The notes beneath the pieces were generated by a model, which did not search any database, was not told where the DNA came from, and saw nothing but the letters and a program-made list of their open reading frames with translations. A program made the position numbers and the translations under genes. Of a DNA stretch of 64,000 bases, positions 40,901-48,573 are shown piece after piece. Source of the stretch: Simmondsia chinensis (lineage: Eukaryota; Streptophyta; Magnoliopsida; Caryophyllales; Simmondsiaceae); NCBI GenBank assembly GCA_018398585.1, contig JAGTTD010000010.1, forward strand, positions 6,279,501 through 6,343,500. Reading direction: 5' to 3'. Numbering within the stretch: the first letter of the stretch is position 1; every line of letters begins with the position of its first letter.

Positions 40901-42563
40901 CAATACAACTCACACAACAAATCCAGCAACAATTGATAAATCAAAGACACGAATCCACAATTAAGCACAAAAACTCAACTGGTTTTGTATTGATAGTATT
41001 ATATATACTTCTATGAAAGTAATCTCAACAAGTATACATAGTAATATAGAGTATATAGTAAAGTATAAAAGAAAGGGGGAAGAGATAGAAGGAAGGGGAA
41101 AGGAAATAGAGAAGAAGCTAAAAGAGAGAGGGAGGGTAGTGTTCTATCTTTTATGAACATAGCTACCAAACCGTCTAAGGGACCTTATTTATATGAGGGG
41201 CCTAATTGATCCTTGATTGCAGTATTACCCTACTTAGACACTGATAACCATAATACGGAAATGCTCGGATATCGCATCACAGAATAGCTAAGGTGGCCCG
41301 CTCAAGTGTGACTTGTGCCTAAGTGTCGATAGTTGCATCTATATCACCTGCACTCGTTTGGATTAATATGGCAGTAGGTCGGATCAGAGTTAGGTTTGCA
41401 TCCATCAAGATCCAACCCAGAAAAAGCCCACCCAACCCGAATCCAAAAAAAATCCATTTATTCTATAAAAATTGAACCCAAATCCCAATCCATCGGATAG
41501 AACAAATACTCGACTCAAATCCATAATCCATTTAAACCCTAGAAAATATTACAATATTATAATTCTATTATTAATATATATAATAATAATATAATAATTA
41601 CACCTTAAAAGTCAATATTTGAATTAACCATTGCGTCTTTTTCTTTTTTTCCATTTAATATGTATAATTATAGTAATATATTAGACAATTATTCAAAAAC
41701 CTCTTAACCAATAATCTTTATACACTAAATATAATTTCAGGTTGGATTTGGGTCGGGTCTCAGTTGGATTTGATGGCATCCAAATCCAACCCAACCCAAA
41801 ACCCATTTATCAACATCCAAATCCAGATCCATTTAAAAACCATTTTTCACATCCAAATCCATCATAAATGGATCATGTTGGATAGATATTTGATAGATTT
41901 GGGTCCAATTTCCATCCCTAGTTTGAATATGTCTAATAAAGTGGGGTAAGGATAATGAGGAGTAAACGAGTTATCCTTATTTATTTGTGTATTGAGTAAA
42001 GGTATAATGGTAAAAAAAGTTATAGTTTTTTTTTTTTTTAAGCAAAGCGTTATAGTTAAAGTAAAAGCAAATTCGTCTTTAATTTTTCTAAATTTACCCT
42101 TCTCCATCTTTACCCCTCCTACCCCCTTTACCTCTCTTAAAAAGTTGCCAAACCGGGGTAGGAATTTACCATCATTACCCTTAATCCTCTTTACCACTCT
42201 TTACCCCTTGACCCCATTGCCAAACGGGGACCAAATCGATACAATTAAAAATATAAATACTAAATTACCACAAAAAGCAAAACATACAGGGACCTTTCGC
42301 GTAAATAACTCTAAAAAGAGAACGCTAGAAAAACGAAATCAAAGAGGAGAGAGAAAAAGTACTACGGAGAAAGCGTCGAGAGCAGAGGGAAGGGCGGATG
42401 CAGAGGAGGATTTAGGGGGGGAGATGGGGGTATAGGAGGAGCGGGCGGGTGAAACGGCGTCGTTTTCGGAGTCATTGGAGAGGGTATGGAAGGTGGGATT
42501 GATTGATTCCTCTGGTTGTTCTTCGTCGGCTGATGAATAGTCTTGCAGCAGTGCCAAGCTCAT
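22947..42563 (-). CDS. Small zinc-ribbon-like protein of unknown function, 4 exons, 217 aa
   Basis: Exons in coding order are 42563-42366, 40403-40289, 25278-25137 and 23145-22947. All introns have GT-AG ends, phases agree, and the joined length is 654 nt with the stop TAG at 22947. Exon 1 (66 codons) is acidic and Ser/Pro-rich (MSLALLQDYSSADEE). Exon 2 has PPEFLNNCVDEHSSV then a basic KGRRKSRDKK stretch. Exon 3 has VESRAQLVGVHERVRSDI. Exon 4 carries CLQCGIPKTYS..GMVCPVC, two C-x2-C pairs that could bind one zinc, then a Lys-rich segment and a conserved-looking KSETEMQLRQQFD end. The layout matches a plant family of uncharacterised proteins as I remember it; the function is not known to me. 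The basic tracts suggest nuclear or RNA/DNA contact, by inference only. Introns 1 and 2 are swollen by transposons (2.0 and 15.0 kb). The start is the only ATG that gives this frame. Confidence 0.82.
23488..23750. mobile_element. Fold-back MITE in intron 3
   Basis: The left end GTTGGTCCCTAACG...AAATTGGTCTCTCATC is complemented by the right end GAGACCAATTTAAATAAAC...GCAACCAAG. The element can fold along most of its length. Internal repeats of the same phrase (GGTCCCT, GGACCATTTT) occur. I could not define a clean target duplication. It has no coding capacity. Confidence 0.6.
24126..25005. repeat. Degenerate TGACCC/AACTC repeat array, possible MITE body
   Basis: From about 24220 to 24870 the DNA is an irregular succession of units such as ACTCAAAATGAC, GACCCAAAAC, GACCTAACTC with a spacing near 20-25 bp. 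The flanks CTTGTTTGACCC..GGAACTGGATTTT and the complement of AATCCAATTTCATTTGTTAAGCAG look like diverged inverted ends, so the array may be the body of one old DNA element. There is no coding content. Confidence 0.4.
26255..26345 (+). repeat. Possible tRNA-derived SINE fragment in intron 2
   Basis: TTGGTCCAACGGTAAAAAC resembles box A and CAAGTTGAAACCC box B, with typical spacing. Without a clear tail or duplications this stays tentative. Confidence 0.4.
26375..26700. repeat. Two-copy tandem duplication, about 190 bp period
   Basis: Copy one (26375-26515) and copy two (26565-26700) share CAGCCAATTCAAAG/CTAGCCAGTTCAAAG, AAACAAAGCAGCA.TTTGCCTCACTATG and GTCTCTTACTT..A.GG.AATCCCC. They differ at many positions, so the duplication is not recent. 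Confidence 0.7.
27716..27720. repeat. Target-site duplication CATAG (left) of the intron-2 gypsy
   Basis: CATAG recurs at 39403-39407, directly outside the other LTR. Confidence 0.88.
27721..27956 (-). repeat. 3' LTR of the TR-GAG-like element (236 bp)
   Basis: Starts TGATGTAGCAC and ends GCTGCATCA on the plus strand, matching 39161-39402. The ends form a short TGATG/CATCA inverted repeat. Confidence 0.9.
29203..29207. repeat. Target-site duplication CTAAT (left) of the palindromic chromovirus
   Basis: Partner at 34704-34708. On the minus strand it reads ATTAG, and lies in the Trp-Ile-Ser codons of the interrupted gag. Confidence 0.88.
29208..30172 (-). repeat. Complete 3' LTR of the chromovirus (965 bp)
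   Basis: Begins (minus strand) TGTAAGACCCGTGAC and ends GCTGTGACA. The U3 part holds tandem GTGTCATGACAAGG...CCAGGC units (about 29800-30060 here). Compared with the inverted copy and the terminal LTR piece it lacks about 60 bp near 30055 that carry GGCCTAGGTCCGTTGAGGCC. TATA-like TATAAATA.TGT is near 29400 on the minus strand. Confidence 0.85.
30168..31804 (-). pseudogene. Chromovirus pol 3' part, left arm (RNase H end, integrase, chromodomain)
   Basis: Minus frames starting at 31804, 31166 and 30485 encode, in order, an RNase H end (KQARWQEFVEEYDF), the integrase HHCC zinc motif (GHPGRERTQALLERSYYWP...CLVCQQDK), the DDE core (SMDFISCFP, then SDRDSRFMGRF, then DGQTERVNALLEEYL) and a C-terminal chromodomain-like segment (FLVLWKGTPLTEATWE). 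An indel near 31130 and a stop near 30490 break the frame. The inverted partner at 31825-33434 keeps one frame across the same region. Confidence 0.85.
31669..33339 (+). pseudogene. Chromovirus pol 3' part, right inverted arm (long open frame)
   Basis: From about 31825 the plus frame encodes the same integrase as the left arm without interruption: the HHCC motif, SMDFISGFP, SNQDSRFTGRF and DGQTERVNALL, then the chromodomain segment. It stops at TAA 33337-33339, where the left arm has Trp of EATWERD. The first about 50 codons (31669-31824) are antisense to the left arm and the spacer, so they are not real protein sequence. The frame has no promoter or start of its own. Confidence 0.8.
33435..34420 (+). 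repeat. Inverted chromovirus LTR, 60 bp short at its 3' end
   Basis: Starts TGTAAGACC after the polypurine tract GGTGGGGGGAGG and stops at TTTTGGCTGGG, where the complete LTR continues with TGAGTTAACC. Tandem 34-36 bp units GTGTCATGACAAGG.CCAGGCACGGCCC.GGACA fill 33623-33850. Confidence 0.85.
33623..33850. repeat. Tandem 34-36 bp units in the chromovirus U3
   Basis: About six units with the core AGTGTCATGACAAGG, each containing the palindrome TCATGA. The same array occurs in the other LTR copies at 29800-30060 and 34421-34530 with different unit numbers. These are likely enhancer-type U3 repeats, by analogy. Confidence 0.85.
34421..34703 (-). repeat. 5' terminal 283 bp of a chromovirus LTR
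   Basis: On the minus strand it starts TGTAAGACCCGTGAC next to the CTAAT duplication and runs through the U3 start into the tandem units, where it is joined to the inverted LTR at 34420. The joint has only a few bases of possible overlap (GGG/CC). Confidence 0.85.
35057..35185 (-). other. Leader of the TR-GAG-like element (part), with TTAGGGTTTTCGAA repeats
   Basis: The leader between primer site and gag is split by the hAT: 35057-35185 and 38651-39143. Both parts hold repeated TTAGGGTTTTCGAA units (about nine in all, irregular). They resemble plant telomere repeats only in part. Confidence 0.6.
35683..37788 (-). pseudogene. hAT transposase (BED finger, RNase H-like core, hATC), 3 in-frame stops
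   Basis: One frame of 701 codons runs from ATG 37788 to the stop just before 35683. It is interrupted only by nonsense codons 83 (TAG, 37540-37542), 168 (TAG, 37285-37287) and 533 (TAA, 36190-36192), with no frameshift. In order: a Ser-rich N-terminus, a BED-type zinc finger (VWKHFNL..FCILC...LSRHIVRSH; two Cys, two His), the transposase core with LMSDTWKS, ITFDNATNNNASV and RCMCHILHLMV, and the hATC dimerisation domain (FDILKWW...YPVLSTMARDIL, then SECAFSFGGRLL). This matches the RICESLEEPER/Tag-like plant family in order and length. It cannot make full-length enzyme as it is. Confidence 0.88.
37859..38130 (-). mobile_element. 5S rRNA-headed, Au-bodied SINE, copy 1 (in the hAT)
   Basis: On the minus strand it begins with a 5S rRNA-like head holding the internal pol III promoter: GAAGTTAAGCGTGCTTGGGC (box A), then GAGAGTAGTACTAGGAT and GGTGACCTCCTGGGAAGTCC (box C). 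After GGTTGAGGGCACCGGGAAACAGCCTC it turns into the Au SINE body (GGCTGCGTACAT, GACCCTGCGTAGGCGGGAGC). GGTAGATA flanks both ends (37851-37858, 38131-38138). A 49-bp G-rich run sits where Au has its short C run on the sense strand. It lies upstream of the transposase start. Confidence 0.8.
37901..37953. repeat. Poly(G) tract (about 50 bp)
   Basis: In copy 2 of the same SINE the homologous tract is only 7 G then CGG, so this is an expansion in this copy. Such a length is at risk of assembly or base-calling error. Confidence 0.8.
39144..39157 (-). other. Primer binding site of the TR-GAG-like element
   Basis: The minus strand reads TGGTATCAGAGCTC just after the 5' LTR. It is the initiator-Met-tRNA type, identical to that of the left-edge gypsy element. 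Confidence 0.85.
39161..39402 (-). repeat. 5' LTR of the TR-GAG-like element (242 bp)
   Basis: Matches 27721-27956 with about seven substitutions and a 6-bp insertion (a repeated CCTAAT unit). CATAG follows at 39403-39407. The small LTR size is usual in non-autonomous gypsy elements. Confidence 0.9.
40891..41346. repeat. Probable solo LTR (456 bp)
   Basis: It starts TGATGCAATCC and ends TTGCATCTATATCA, so the ends form a small TGATGCA/TGCATC..TCA inverted repeat. CCTAC and CCTGC (4 of 5 identical) flank it. It drops out exactly when compared with the empty site in the related element at 62.96 kb. A (GA)-rich run and TATTTATATGA lie inside. No internal coding region remains. Confidence 0.65.
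41356..41928. mobile_element. hAT-type element, GGGATGGCAA family, copy 2
   Basis: The element 41364-41920 begins TAATATGGCAGT and ends TTCCATCCCTA, with GTTTGGAT and GTTTGAAT (7 of 8 identical) at the flanks. It shares CATCCA.ATCCAACCCA.AA and TTGGGTCGGG with the copy at 50817-51766. There is no coding capacity. Confidence 0.75.
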
Positions 42564-42660
42564 CTCTCTCTCTCTCGATCGATCGATGAGGGCTTATGGG
42601 GTTTTCACGTGTTTGTGGGAGTTTGTCTTGTGATTGTTAGCGTTGGACTAATTTACATAT
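42366..42660 (-). promoter_or_regulatory. 5' end and probable promoter of the zinc-ribbon gene
   Basis: Upstream of the ATG (42563) on the minus strand lies GAGAGAGAGATG-type repeat DNA with (TCGA)n at 42578-42589. A perfect G-box core CACGTG sits at 42606-42611. No TATA box is seen. Regulation through the G-box is inference. Confidence 0.4.
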
Positions 42661-42806
42661 ATTATAGGAAAAAATATTGAAAGATATTAAATTATATTTT
42701 AAAGAATTTTATTGATATTTAATTTTTATACATATATTATAAGAAAAAATATTAAAAAGATATTAAATTATATCTTAAAGAATTTTGTTGATATTTAATT
42801 TTTTTT
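42655..42806. repeat. 75-bp tandem repeat, two copies
   Basis: ACATATATTATA.GAAAAAATATT.AAA.GATATTAAATTATAT.TTAAAGAATTTT.TTGATATTTAATTTTT is present twice, at 42655 and 42730, with few changes. Confidence 0.85.
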
Positions 42807-42830
42807 AATGATATAAAAAAGGTATTAAGC

Positions 42831-42892
42831 ACCCATATAAAAATTAATTCAGAATTAAACCACCATATAAAAATTAATTCAGAATTGTACAA
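42831..42892. repeat. About 31-bp tandem repeat, two copies
   Basis: CCATATAAAAATTAATTCAGAATT is present twice in a row, directly after the 75-bp repeats. Confidence 0.85.
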
Positions 42893-43550
42893 TTAAAAAA
42901 AAGCAATTCAAATATATATTTAATATCTATAATCTATTTTTTTTAATAATTAAATATATTTTATGATATATATTGTATAATTAAATTAGGGTTATCTACG
43001 TAAAATGTTCTTGTGCTTCGACCAATGTGTCAATTTAGTCCTTTTATTTTAATTATATCGGTTAAATTTTCATACAAGTTAATAATATATTTTTTTAATT
43101 ATTTAGTTACATTATATGTACAACCCAATGCAAGCTCATTCCTTAACCTAATTAAACTCACTTGTGACCCGACTTAAAAAATTTTATCACCACCTTAACA
43201 TTCATTTTATAGTGTGACCCAAGTAAATTAGGCTAAAGACAAACTTTCAACCAAAACAAGTAGGAGCATACCTCCTCTTCTCTGGAACCTTGCTCAAAGT
43301 CATGAGCTTTTGTTGCAAACTTTTTGACAAAAGACTCATAACCTCCAAGCAAGTAAGTAATGAAGAAGGAAGAGGCAAAGGTTTTAGCCTAAAGAAACGA
43401 AAGAATCAAGGGGCAACTCTTCTCCCCCAGGCCAAAGACCCGTTAGGGCCGCTATATCCTCTAAAGTGATTCCTAAGAACCTCTCAGGGAGGACAAAGGT
43501 GTTATAACAGGAATTCTAGCAGCATGTTAGTGCTGTTACAATGGGAAAAT
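42893..43550. other. Intergenic DNA, no gene seen
   Basis: AT-rich DNA with a fragment (about 42989-43080, CTACGTAAAATGTTCTTGTGC...AATTTAGTCC) related to the ends of the intron-1 element. The rest may belong to the decayed ORF on the minus strand at 43550-44017, but I see no motif. Confidence 0.45.
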
Positions 43551-44017
43551 CATACCTGAGGGCAATGGTTGAGAGTTTAATGGCTTCGTGGATGCAAAGT
43601 TGCTTCCATTTTTTGCCATAAGTCACCATCAGCCCATCTACCCAATCACGGTATCGTTTGGTCAAAAATGTCCACCCTTTAAAGGGCGCCACTTTCCTAC
43701 AAATGCATTTGCCTTACCAAGAATAGCTTAGAGATGCTACACGAAGAAGAGGAGATTCGTCAATGTCAGAGAATAGTCCATCCAAACTTGGTATATCGTA
43801 GGATGGGGGCAAAGATTGGCCCTAGGGCACAAGAAGGCAATAAAAGAATCTTCTTCGGATAGCCAGGAAAGGTCCTCTATGATGGTGTTGAGATCAACTG
43901 AATTCTGATGCACATCAAAGATAACTAAGTGATCAAATGTAAGAACCGAGTCAATTGTTCAATAGGACTGTTCGCTTGAGGAGGAGGAACAACCACGTCA
44001 TATGAGAGTTGTGCCAT
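43550..44017 (-). pseudogene. Decayed ORF with plant-mobile-domain-like segment
   Basis: A minus ATG at 44017 starts MAQLSYDVVVPPPQ and a frameshift 31 codons on moves to a frame with FDHLVIFDVHQNSV, IIEDLSWLSEEDSFIAFLCP and TIYQVWMDYSL. After a stop and another shift comes YRDWVDGLMVTYGKKWKQLC and HEAIKLS. The W-V-x-x-x-x-x-x-Y/W-G-x-x-W and A-I-x-L-S pattern resembles plant mobile domain (aminotransferase-like) proteins, which also occur as extra ORFs in Tat/Ogre retrotransposons. A TATA-like CTCTATAAGT lies about 150 bp upstream (about 44170). It is broken and cannot encode a complete protein. Confidence 0.4.
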
Positions 44018-44308
44018 TATCAGATTGTAGGGAAGCACAAGGTTGAAGAGAGGATTGAGTTGAGAAATTCAGCAATTCAAGAACGAAGACAAGAGATTGC
44101 AGGTGCGCCTGATGACAACGAAGAGAGAACAAAGTAGAAAGTGAAAAGTTCAAACCCTAACCGTAATACTTATAGAGACGCGGGAAGGAACAGCAAGCAA
44201 TGTACAGTGTTCTCTCCAGCTCCCTCTAGCCGTTGAGGGTCAAACCAAGCAAACATTTTTACTCGTTGTAAATTTAAATTTACCAACGTCTAAAGGGGGG
44301 TATTTGTT

Positions 44309-45400
44309 TATACCCTAATTTAACAGGGCTGGGACGACGCCGTTTTTGAATAAAGTGCAGCGTGGTCCTTATGTGAGGTTCTCCTCGAGGGGAGTTAGGC
44401 CTTTGGGTACGACAATAATGGTGTCTCGAGCCTAGTTCCTGGAAACATTATTACCCTTGACAGGCTCAAGATGGCTGAAGGGTGGAATAAACTCGAGCTC
44501 GAGGGGCTGCCAGGAAATCTGCAAGCATGGTAGTTTCCAAGCTCAAAGAAGTCACTTGGAGCGCAATTTCAATTACTTGGACCTTAAGCTCAATTCAGGG
44601 GAATGTGGAGCTTCCAGAGGGGACTTCTACTAAAATTACGGACATGCGCATCATGGATTTCCCTTTAAAACTCAAGACACGTTGGTGAAGAATAAGCGCA
44701 AGTAAAAGAAGAGCTTAGTGGCCAAACGTGGATGAAGTTGTAGTGAAAATAAGAGCAGCAGCCGTTATTTTCTTTTTCTATAAATAAAGGACTCTGCGTC
44801 AGTCCAAAGTAGCACACATAAAATCAAGACAAAACTTCTTCAAGTTTTTTACAATATACTTGTGCTCTTTTCTTAGGAGTAGCGTAACTTAGCTAGGCGT
44901 AGCGTAACATAGATCTTTGCTGTACTTACCTCCATAGTAATGCAGTTCTCAGGCTTCGGAAATGACTTTCCAGTTTTAATCTGTTCCCACAAATCGACAA
45001 GTTGAGATTTGAGGCTTTAGTTTAAGGCTTTGACGGCCAAGGCTTTGTTCCTTAATTGCGTTGGTCTTAACACTACTATCACTGCTTAACAAGTCAGGTA
45101 AACTTAGGTTCGCGCCATTTATTAGGGCTTTGACGGCCAAGGCTTGTCCCTTAATTGCTTTGTTCCTAATCTAGCGACCTGAATATGGTTCGCTCCACCA
45201 TAATCTTGTCGAACCTAAACTCATTCGAGTTATTATAAGTCAAGGGTGTCAGGCTTGAAAACCTTATTCACTCGGGCTTGTAAGTGGACTGTTAAGCTCT
45301 TGGATTTGTCTCCACTCCAGTTCCTGACTTTTAAGTGTATGTGGAAAGGTGTCTGTGGGCCTTGCTCTGTCACTGTAACTACCAAGAGTTAAGTCCATAT
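44309..45400 (+). repeat. LTR-like block
   Basis: It starts TGTTTATACCCTAATTTAACAGG, has a TATA box and start-like sequence (TTCTATAAATAAAGGACTCTGCG at about 44780), and two copies of GGCTTTGACGGCCAAGGCTT (45026 and 45126). This is the usual layout of a plant LTR. The right border is not clear (near 45400), there is no recognisable primer site and no duplications were found. Confidence 0.4.
45026..45165. repeat. Direct repeat pair (about 37 bp, 100 bp apart)
   Basis: GGCTTTGACGGCCAAGGCT.TGT.CCTTAATTGC is present at 45026 and 45126 inside the LTR-like block. Confidence 0.8.
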
Positions 45401-45686
45401 CCTTTAATTTTTTGCCATAAAAATACGCAAAATACACAAAAAATATTTAACAAAGTCTTCTTAATTGAAGCATAACTGAAGTCAGATACACCAACATACC
45501 ACAACCTTTTCTCCAAAAACAGTGAGTGATTGAGGTCAAAGACGGCGATTCGTAATTAGGCTCACTCTCTAGTTGCGCTGAGTCCCTTTTGCACGTTTGG
45601 TTTGTTTTCACATTTACGGCGACCACACATATATCATTCGAAACAAAATAGAGCAAACAGTCCCTTAAAGGCACGTTGTCTCTGTA
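45401..45686. other. Unassigned DNA
   Basis: No repeat partner or gene is seen. It lies directly before the place where similarity between the two LTRs of the next element begins. Confidence 0.45.
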
Positions 45687-46638
45687 ACCAAAAGGGATGG
45701 AGCCTTTTTTCACACTTTTTGCTTTTCATTCACTTCTCCTCCTTCCTCGAGCCGCCAATAAAGATCCGAATTTGCATGAAGGCCAAAGCGCAAGTGGTTA
45801 GAGTACGGGAAAATCGAAGAAACAATCAAGTCAACATCAATCGAGAAAGTTATCAGTCCATGAGTTTTCTCTTCCCTTTTTCTTTTGAATTTGTGATGTA
45901 GGAGTAGACTATTAGTTTGGGGGTGAATGACAGTGAGTCATCCGAATCTTGGATTTATGTTTCACTTACGATAAATGACTTTTGTTATACTAACTTCCTC
46001 ACCCTGTGGAGAATTTTATATTTTGGGTTTATTTTGCTTACTATGTGTGCTTATAGTCACGCTTTGATTTCTAATTTTATTCACATATTATCTTATGCTT
46101 GTAGCCTATACTGTAGTGTAACAGGTTCTTTATGAGTGGTTAGAATTGAGGTTGTACTCAACCATGAGCACAATTTTTATATAAATTAACATTAAATCAG
46201 GTGGGATAGAGGAATTTATTAGTACTATTGAAATGATCTATGCTATTCCTAGAAGTGATAAGACGGTTTATACTGTTAGACTAGTTCATTACCTTAAACT
46301 CTAATTTAGTGTTAATCTTAATTTAGAGCTTGTAGCATAAACCTTAATAGTCATTATTATGATCAAATATAATGAAAGTATCCGAGTTAGGCTAACTTCA
46401 ATTCATATCCTAAACTATTCAAGATATGATTATCAAATTAATTTACTTTTTAATTATGTTAATTTAGTTAACCACTCTCTCCATAAAAACTTGGATTTTA
46501 ACCACTCGATAACCACCGAATCTAACTTTATATTGATTCTCTGCGGACACAATACCCGTATACCCACTACAGCAACGACTTGCCAGTATACGTACGAGTG
46601 CACGATTTTACACATATGTCAAGAACACATTGAGTTTT
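45687..46638 (+). repeat. 5' LTR (left-truncated) of the Tat/Athila-like element
   Basis: Homologous to 49051-49867. The left part that would match 48574-49050 is missing, so the LTR was cut before or after insertion at about 45687. Confidence 0.65.
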
Positions 46639-46656
46639 TGGCGTAGTTGCTGGGGA
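46639..46656 (+). other. Primer binding site, Asp-tRNA type
   Basis: TGGCGTAGTTGCTGGGGA follows the LTR. The usual site in Tat/Athila elements is TGGCGCCGTTGCCGGGGA, so three bases differ. Confidence 0.7.
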
Positions 46657-48573
46657 ATCGGTAGTCAAAATTTGAATAAGTGATTGCTGAGGTTTCTCTC
46701 TCTTTTTTTTTTAATCAATCTTTTATTCTCGAGTGATTATTTTATTTTATTTTTTAAAAAACTTATTTTGTTTTATTTTATGTTTTTTCTTTTTTCTTTT
46801 TATTATTTTTTATTTATCAAATAATTTGATTTTTTCATTATTTATTTGTTATTATTTATTTATTAAATATTTCACTGGGCTGAGAACGCTATTGGATTAG
46901 GGTATCGTCATCACAAGCTTGACATGATTCATTTCAAGAACCTCGCCTGGCTGACCGATACCTCCATGCCGCATTTGGAAGTTAAACTTAGTGCTCTTAG
47001 GAGGCAACGCAACCTATTTTTCATTTCATAGTTTAGCTTGGTTTGTAGATTGACCTTCCAATGTTTTTCATGACTCATTGTTTTTCTCACCCATTGATGA
47101 CTTTGTTTCTCTACTGTACTGAATTCTTAGAGTATGAATTTTTCTTAGCTCTTTTAATAATTTTGTTTAGACAGATTGTCTTTATTTGTCTTATTCTTGT
47201 AGCTATATTTCTTCGAGTGCCCTTTTTTTGAATGTCCTTAGCTTCACCAAGCGTTAGAAAACTATGTTCAATCAACATACCCTACTACTTGGATTGTCTT
47301 TTTCCTTCCCTTGCCTTTGTTCATTTTTCTATTCTTTGTATTGAAGACAAGGGAAGGTTTGGGTTGGGAGATGACATGTGCAGTTTAATTTTATATGTTT
47401 GTCTTGTCTTTTTAGCACGATTTGCTTTAAATTAGCTGGATTTTCAAATTGAATGCTTAGTTATGAATTATCGTGAATCATATTTAGTTTAAATTTGAGA
47501 AGTTTCAAGAATTAAAATATTTATGAATGAGGTTATTCCTCGATTTTACTGTTGAACTAACTGTTTTTCTCTTCTAACAAGTTGAGGTTTCATTTCATTC
47601 GCTCTCAATCTTTTGACAAACCTTACATTTTCACCTGTATTAGTAGGAGTAAGTCTAGGAATCAAAACTTGAATTCTTTACTTCTATTAGTCTTGAAATC
47701 GCCAATCTATTTCTTTTTCTAAATGCTTTCTTGAGGATATCGACTAAAAAAATTAAATAAAGGGAACCAATGCCTGGAGTCATCAAGTAGGTACCCATGA
47801 CTAGTCGGTTCTTGTTGCCCCTATGTCTCAAGCAAGTAAATCCGTAGGGGTGTTTTGACACTCAGTACCCTGAGCCAACTGAATTGGGAGCAACCGATTG
47901 AAAGCTCGCTACATGGGTCGCATGAAAAGCTTAAGAAGAGCCAACTTCTATAAGCCATCCTGATAAGCACCAATGCCTATTACAAGTGTTATATTCTTTT
48001 AAGGTATGTGCTAGTAACACCTCCGAGTGTGATTTTCTGTGATTCAAGTTATTAGGTCCAAGAGGTGCTCTTCACTTGCTACCTAGAGTCAACTGAACCA
48101 GGAGTGACCAAAAATTTGCTATATGGGTTTTAGAGAGATACACCTAACTATAGTTAATTTGAAAATAAAAAAGAAAGATGCAAAAAAGAGAAAACAAGGG
48201 TGAAGTTGATGTCCTATGGCAATAAGAAGGAACAGATTTGAGATTTCAATTGTTGAGGAGTAATTTGTTAGGGTTATTTATTCATTTAATTATGCTTGTT
48301 ATTCTTTTTAGATGTGAAAGGTCTGGAGTAAGAAAGGAAGGAAAAAGTTGTAACTCACTTATTAGAAGGAAAACTTGACGAGACTTATAGTCGGAACAAA
48401 TGAGTCAATAGTATTGCATGATAGTTTTCTTTTTTGATTTCTATATCAGATGCATTCATAAAGGTTTTTCACAACCAATTAATACAAACACATGATTGAT
48501 TAAATCTTTTCTATCTTCAGCTAGTTGGAAATAAACCTTGCTTGAGGACAAGCAACACTTGGGTCTGGGGATG
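46657..48573 (+). other. Internal region of the Tat/Athila-like element, no protein genes
   Basis: T-rich DNA followed by unremarkable sequence. The stretch at 46880-47030 (GAGAACGCTATTGGATTAGG...GACATGATTCATTTC) is less AT-rich and may be a gene relic, but I recognise no domain. The 3' end holds the purine tract. Confidence 0.55.

Larger units (their letters stand above)
40807..42226. mobile_element. MITE-type element with GTTTGGCAA ends (contains two insertions)
   Basis: The outer sequence TTGTTTGGCAACTAAG and the complement CGTTTGGCAATGGGG mark its ends, with AGGACTAA and GGGACCAA as imperfect 8-bp duplications. The body is rich in GGGGTAA/TTACCCC units. A second copy is at about 62880-63185. 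Comparison with that copy (CATCCTATCCTTATTTGGATATG) shows that two pieces inside this one, 40891-41346 and 41364-41920, are later insertions. Confidence 0.6.
40451..42300. mobile_element. MITE-type element in intron 1 with GCGAAAGGTCC ends (contains nest)
   Basis: Left end GCGAAAGGTCCATATATTTTG; right end CAGGGACCTTTCGC, its complement. The inner sequence carries AATTCAGTCCTTGTACTTTT, a phrase common in plant intergenic repeats. Fragments of the same kind of end lie at about 22830-22915 and 42989-43080. No clean target duplication was found. Inside is the element 40807-42226. Confidence 0.6.
40404..42365 (-). other. Intron 1 of the zinc-ribbon gene, almost all nested MITEs
   Basis: Only 47 bp on the acceptor side (40404-40450) and 65 bp on the donor side (42301-42365) are not part of the nest 40451-42300. 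The original intron was thus near 112 bp and grew about 17-fold. Donor GTAGTA and acceptor TTGGAG are on the minus strand. Confidence 0.7.

Noticed and set aside
42339..42563. A complete 74-codon gene
   Set aside because: It is exon 1 of the zinc-ribbon gene read through its donor site GTAGTA into intron 1.
44970..45200. A host regulatory tandem repeat
   Set aside because: It lies within an LTR-like block with its own TATA box; a retrotransposon origin is more likely.
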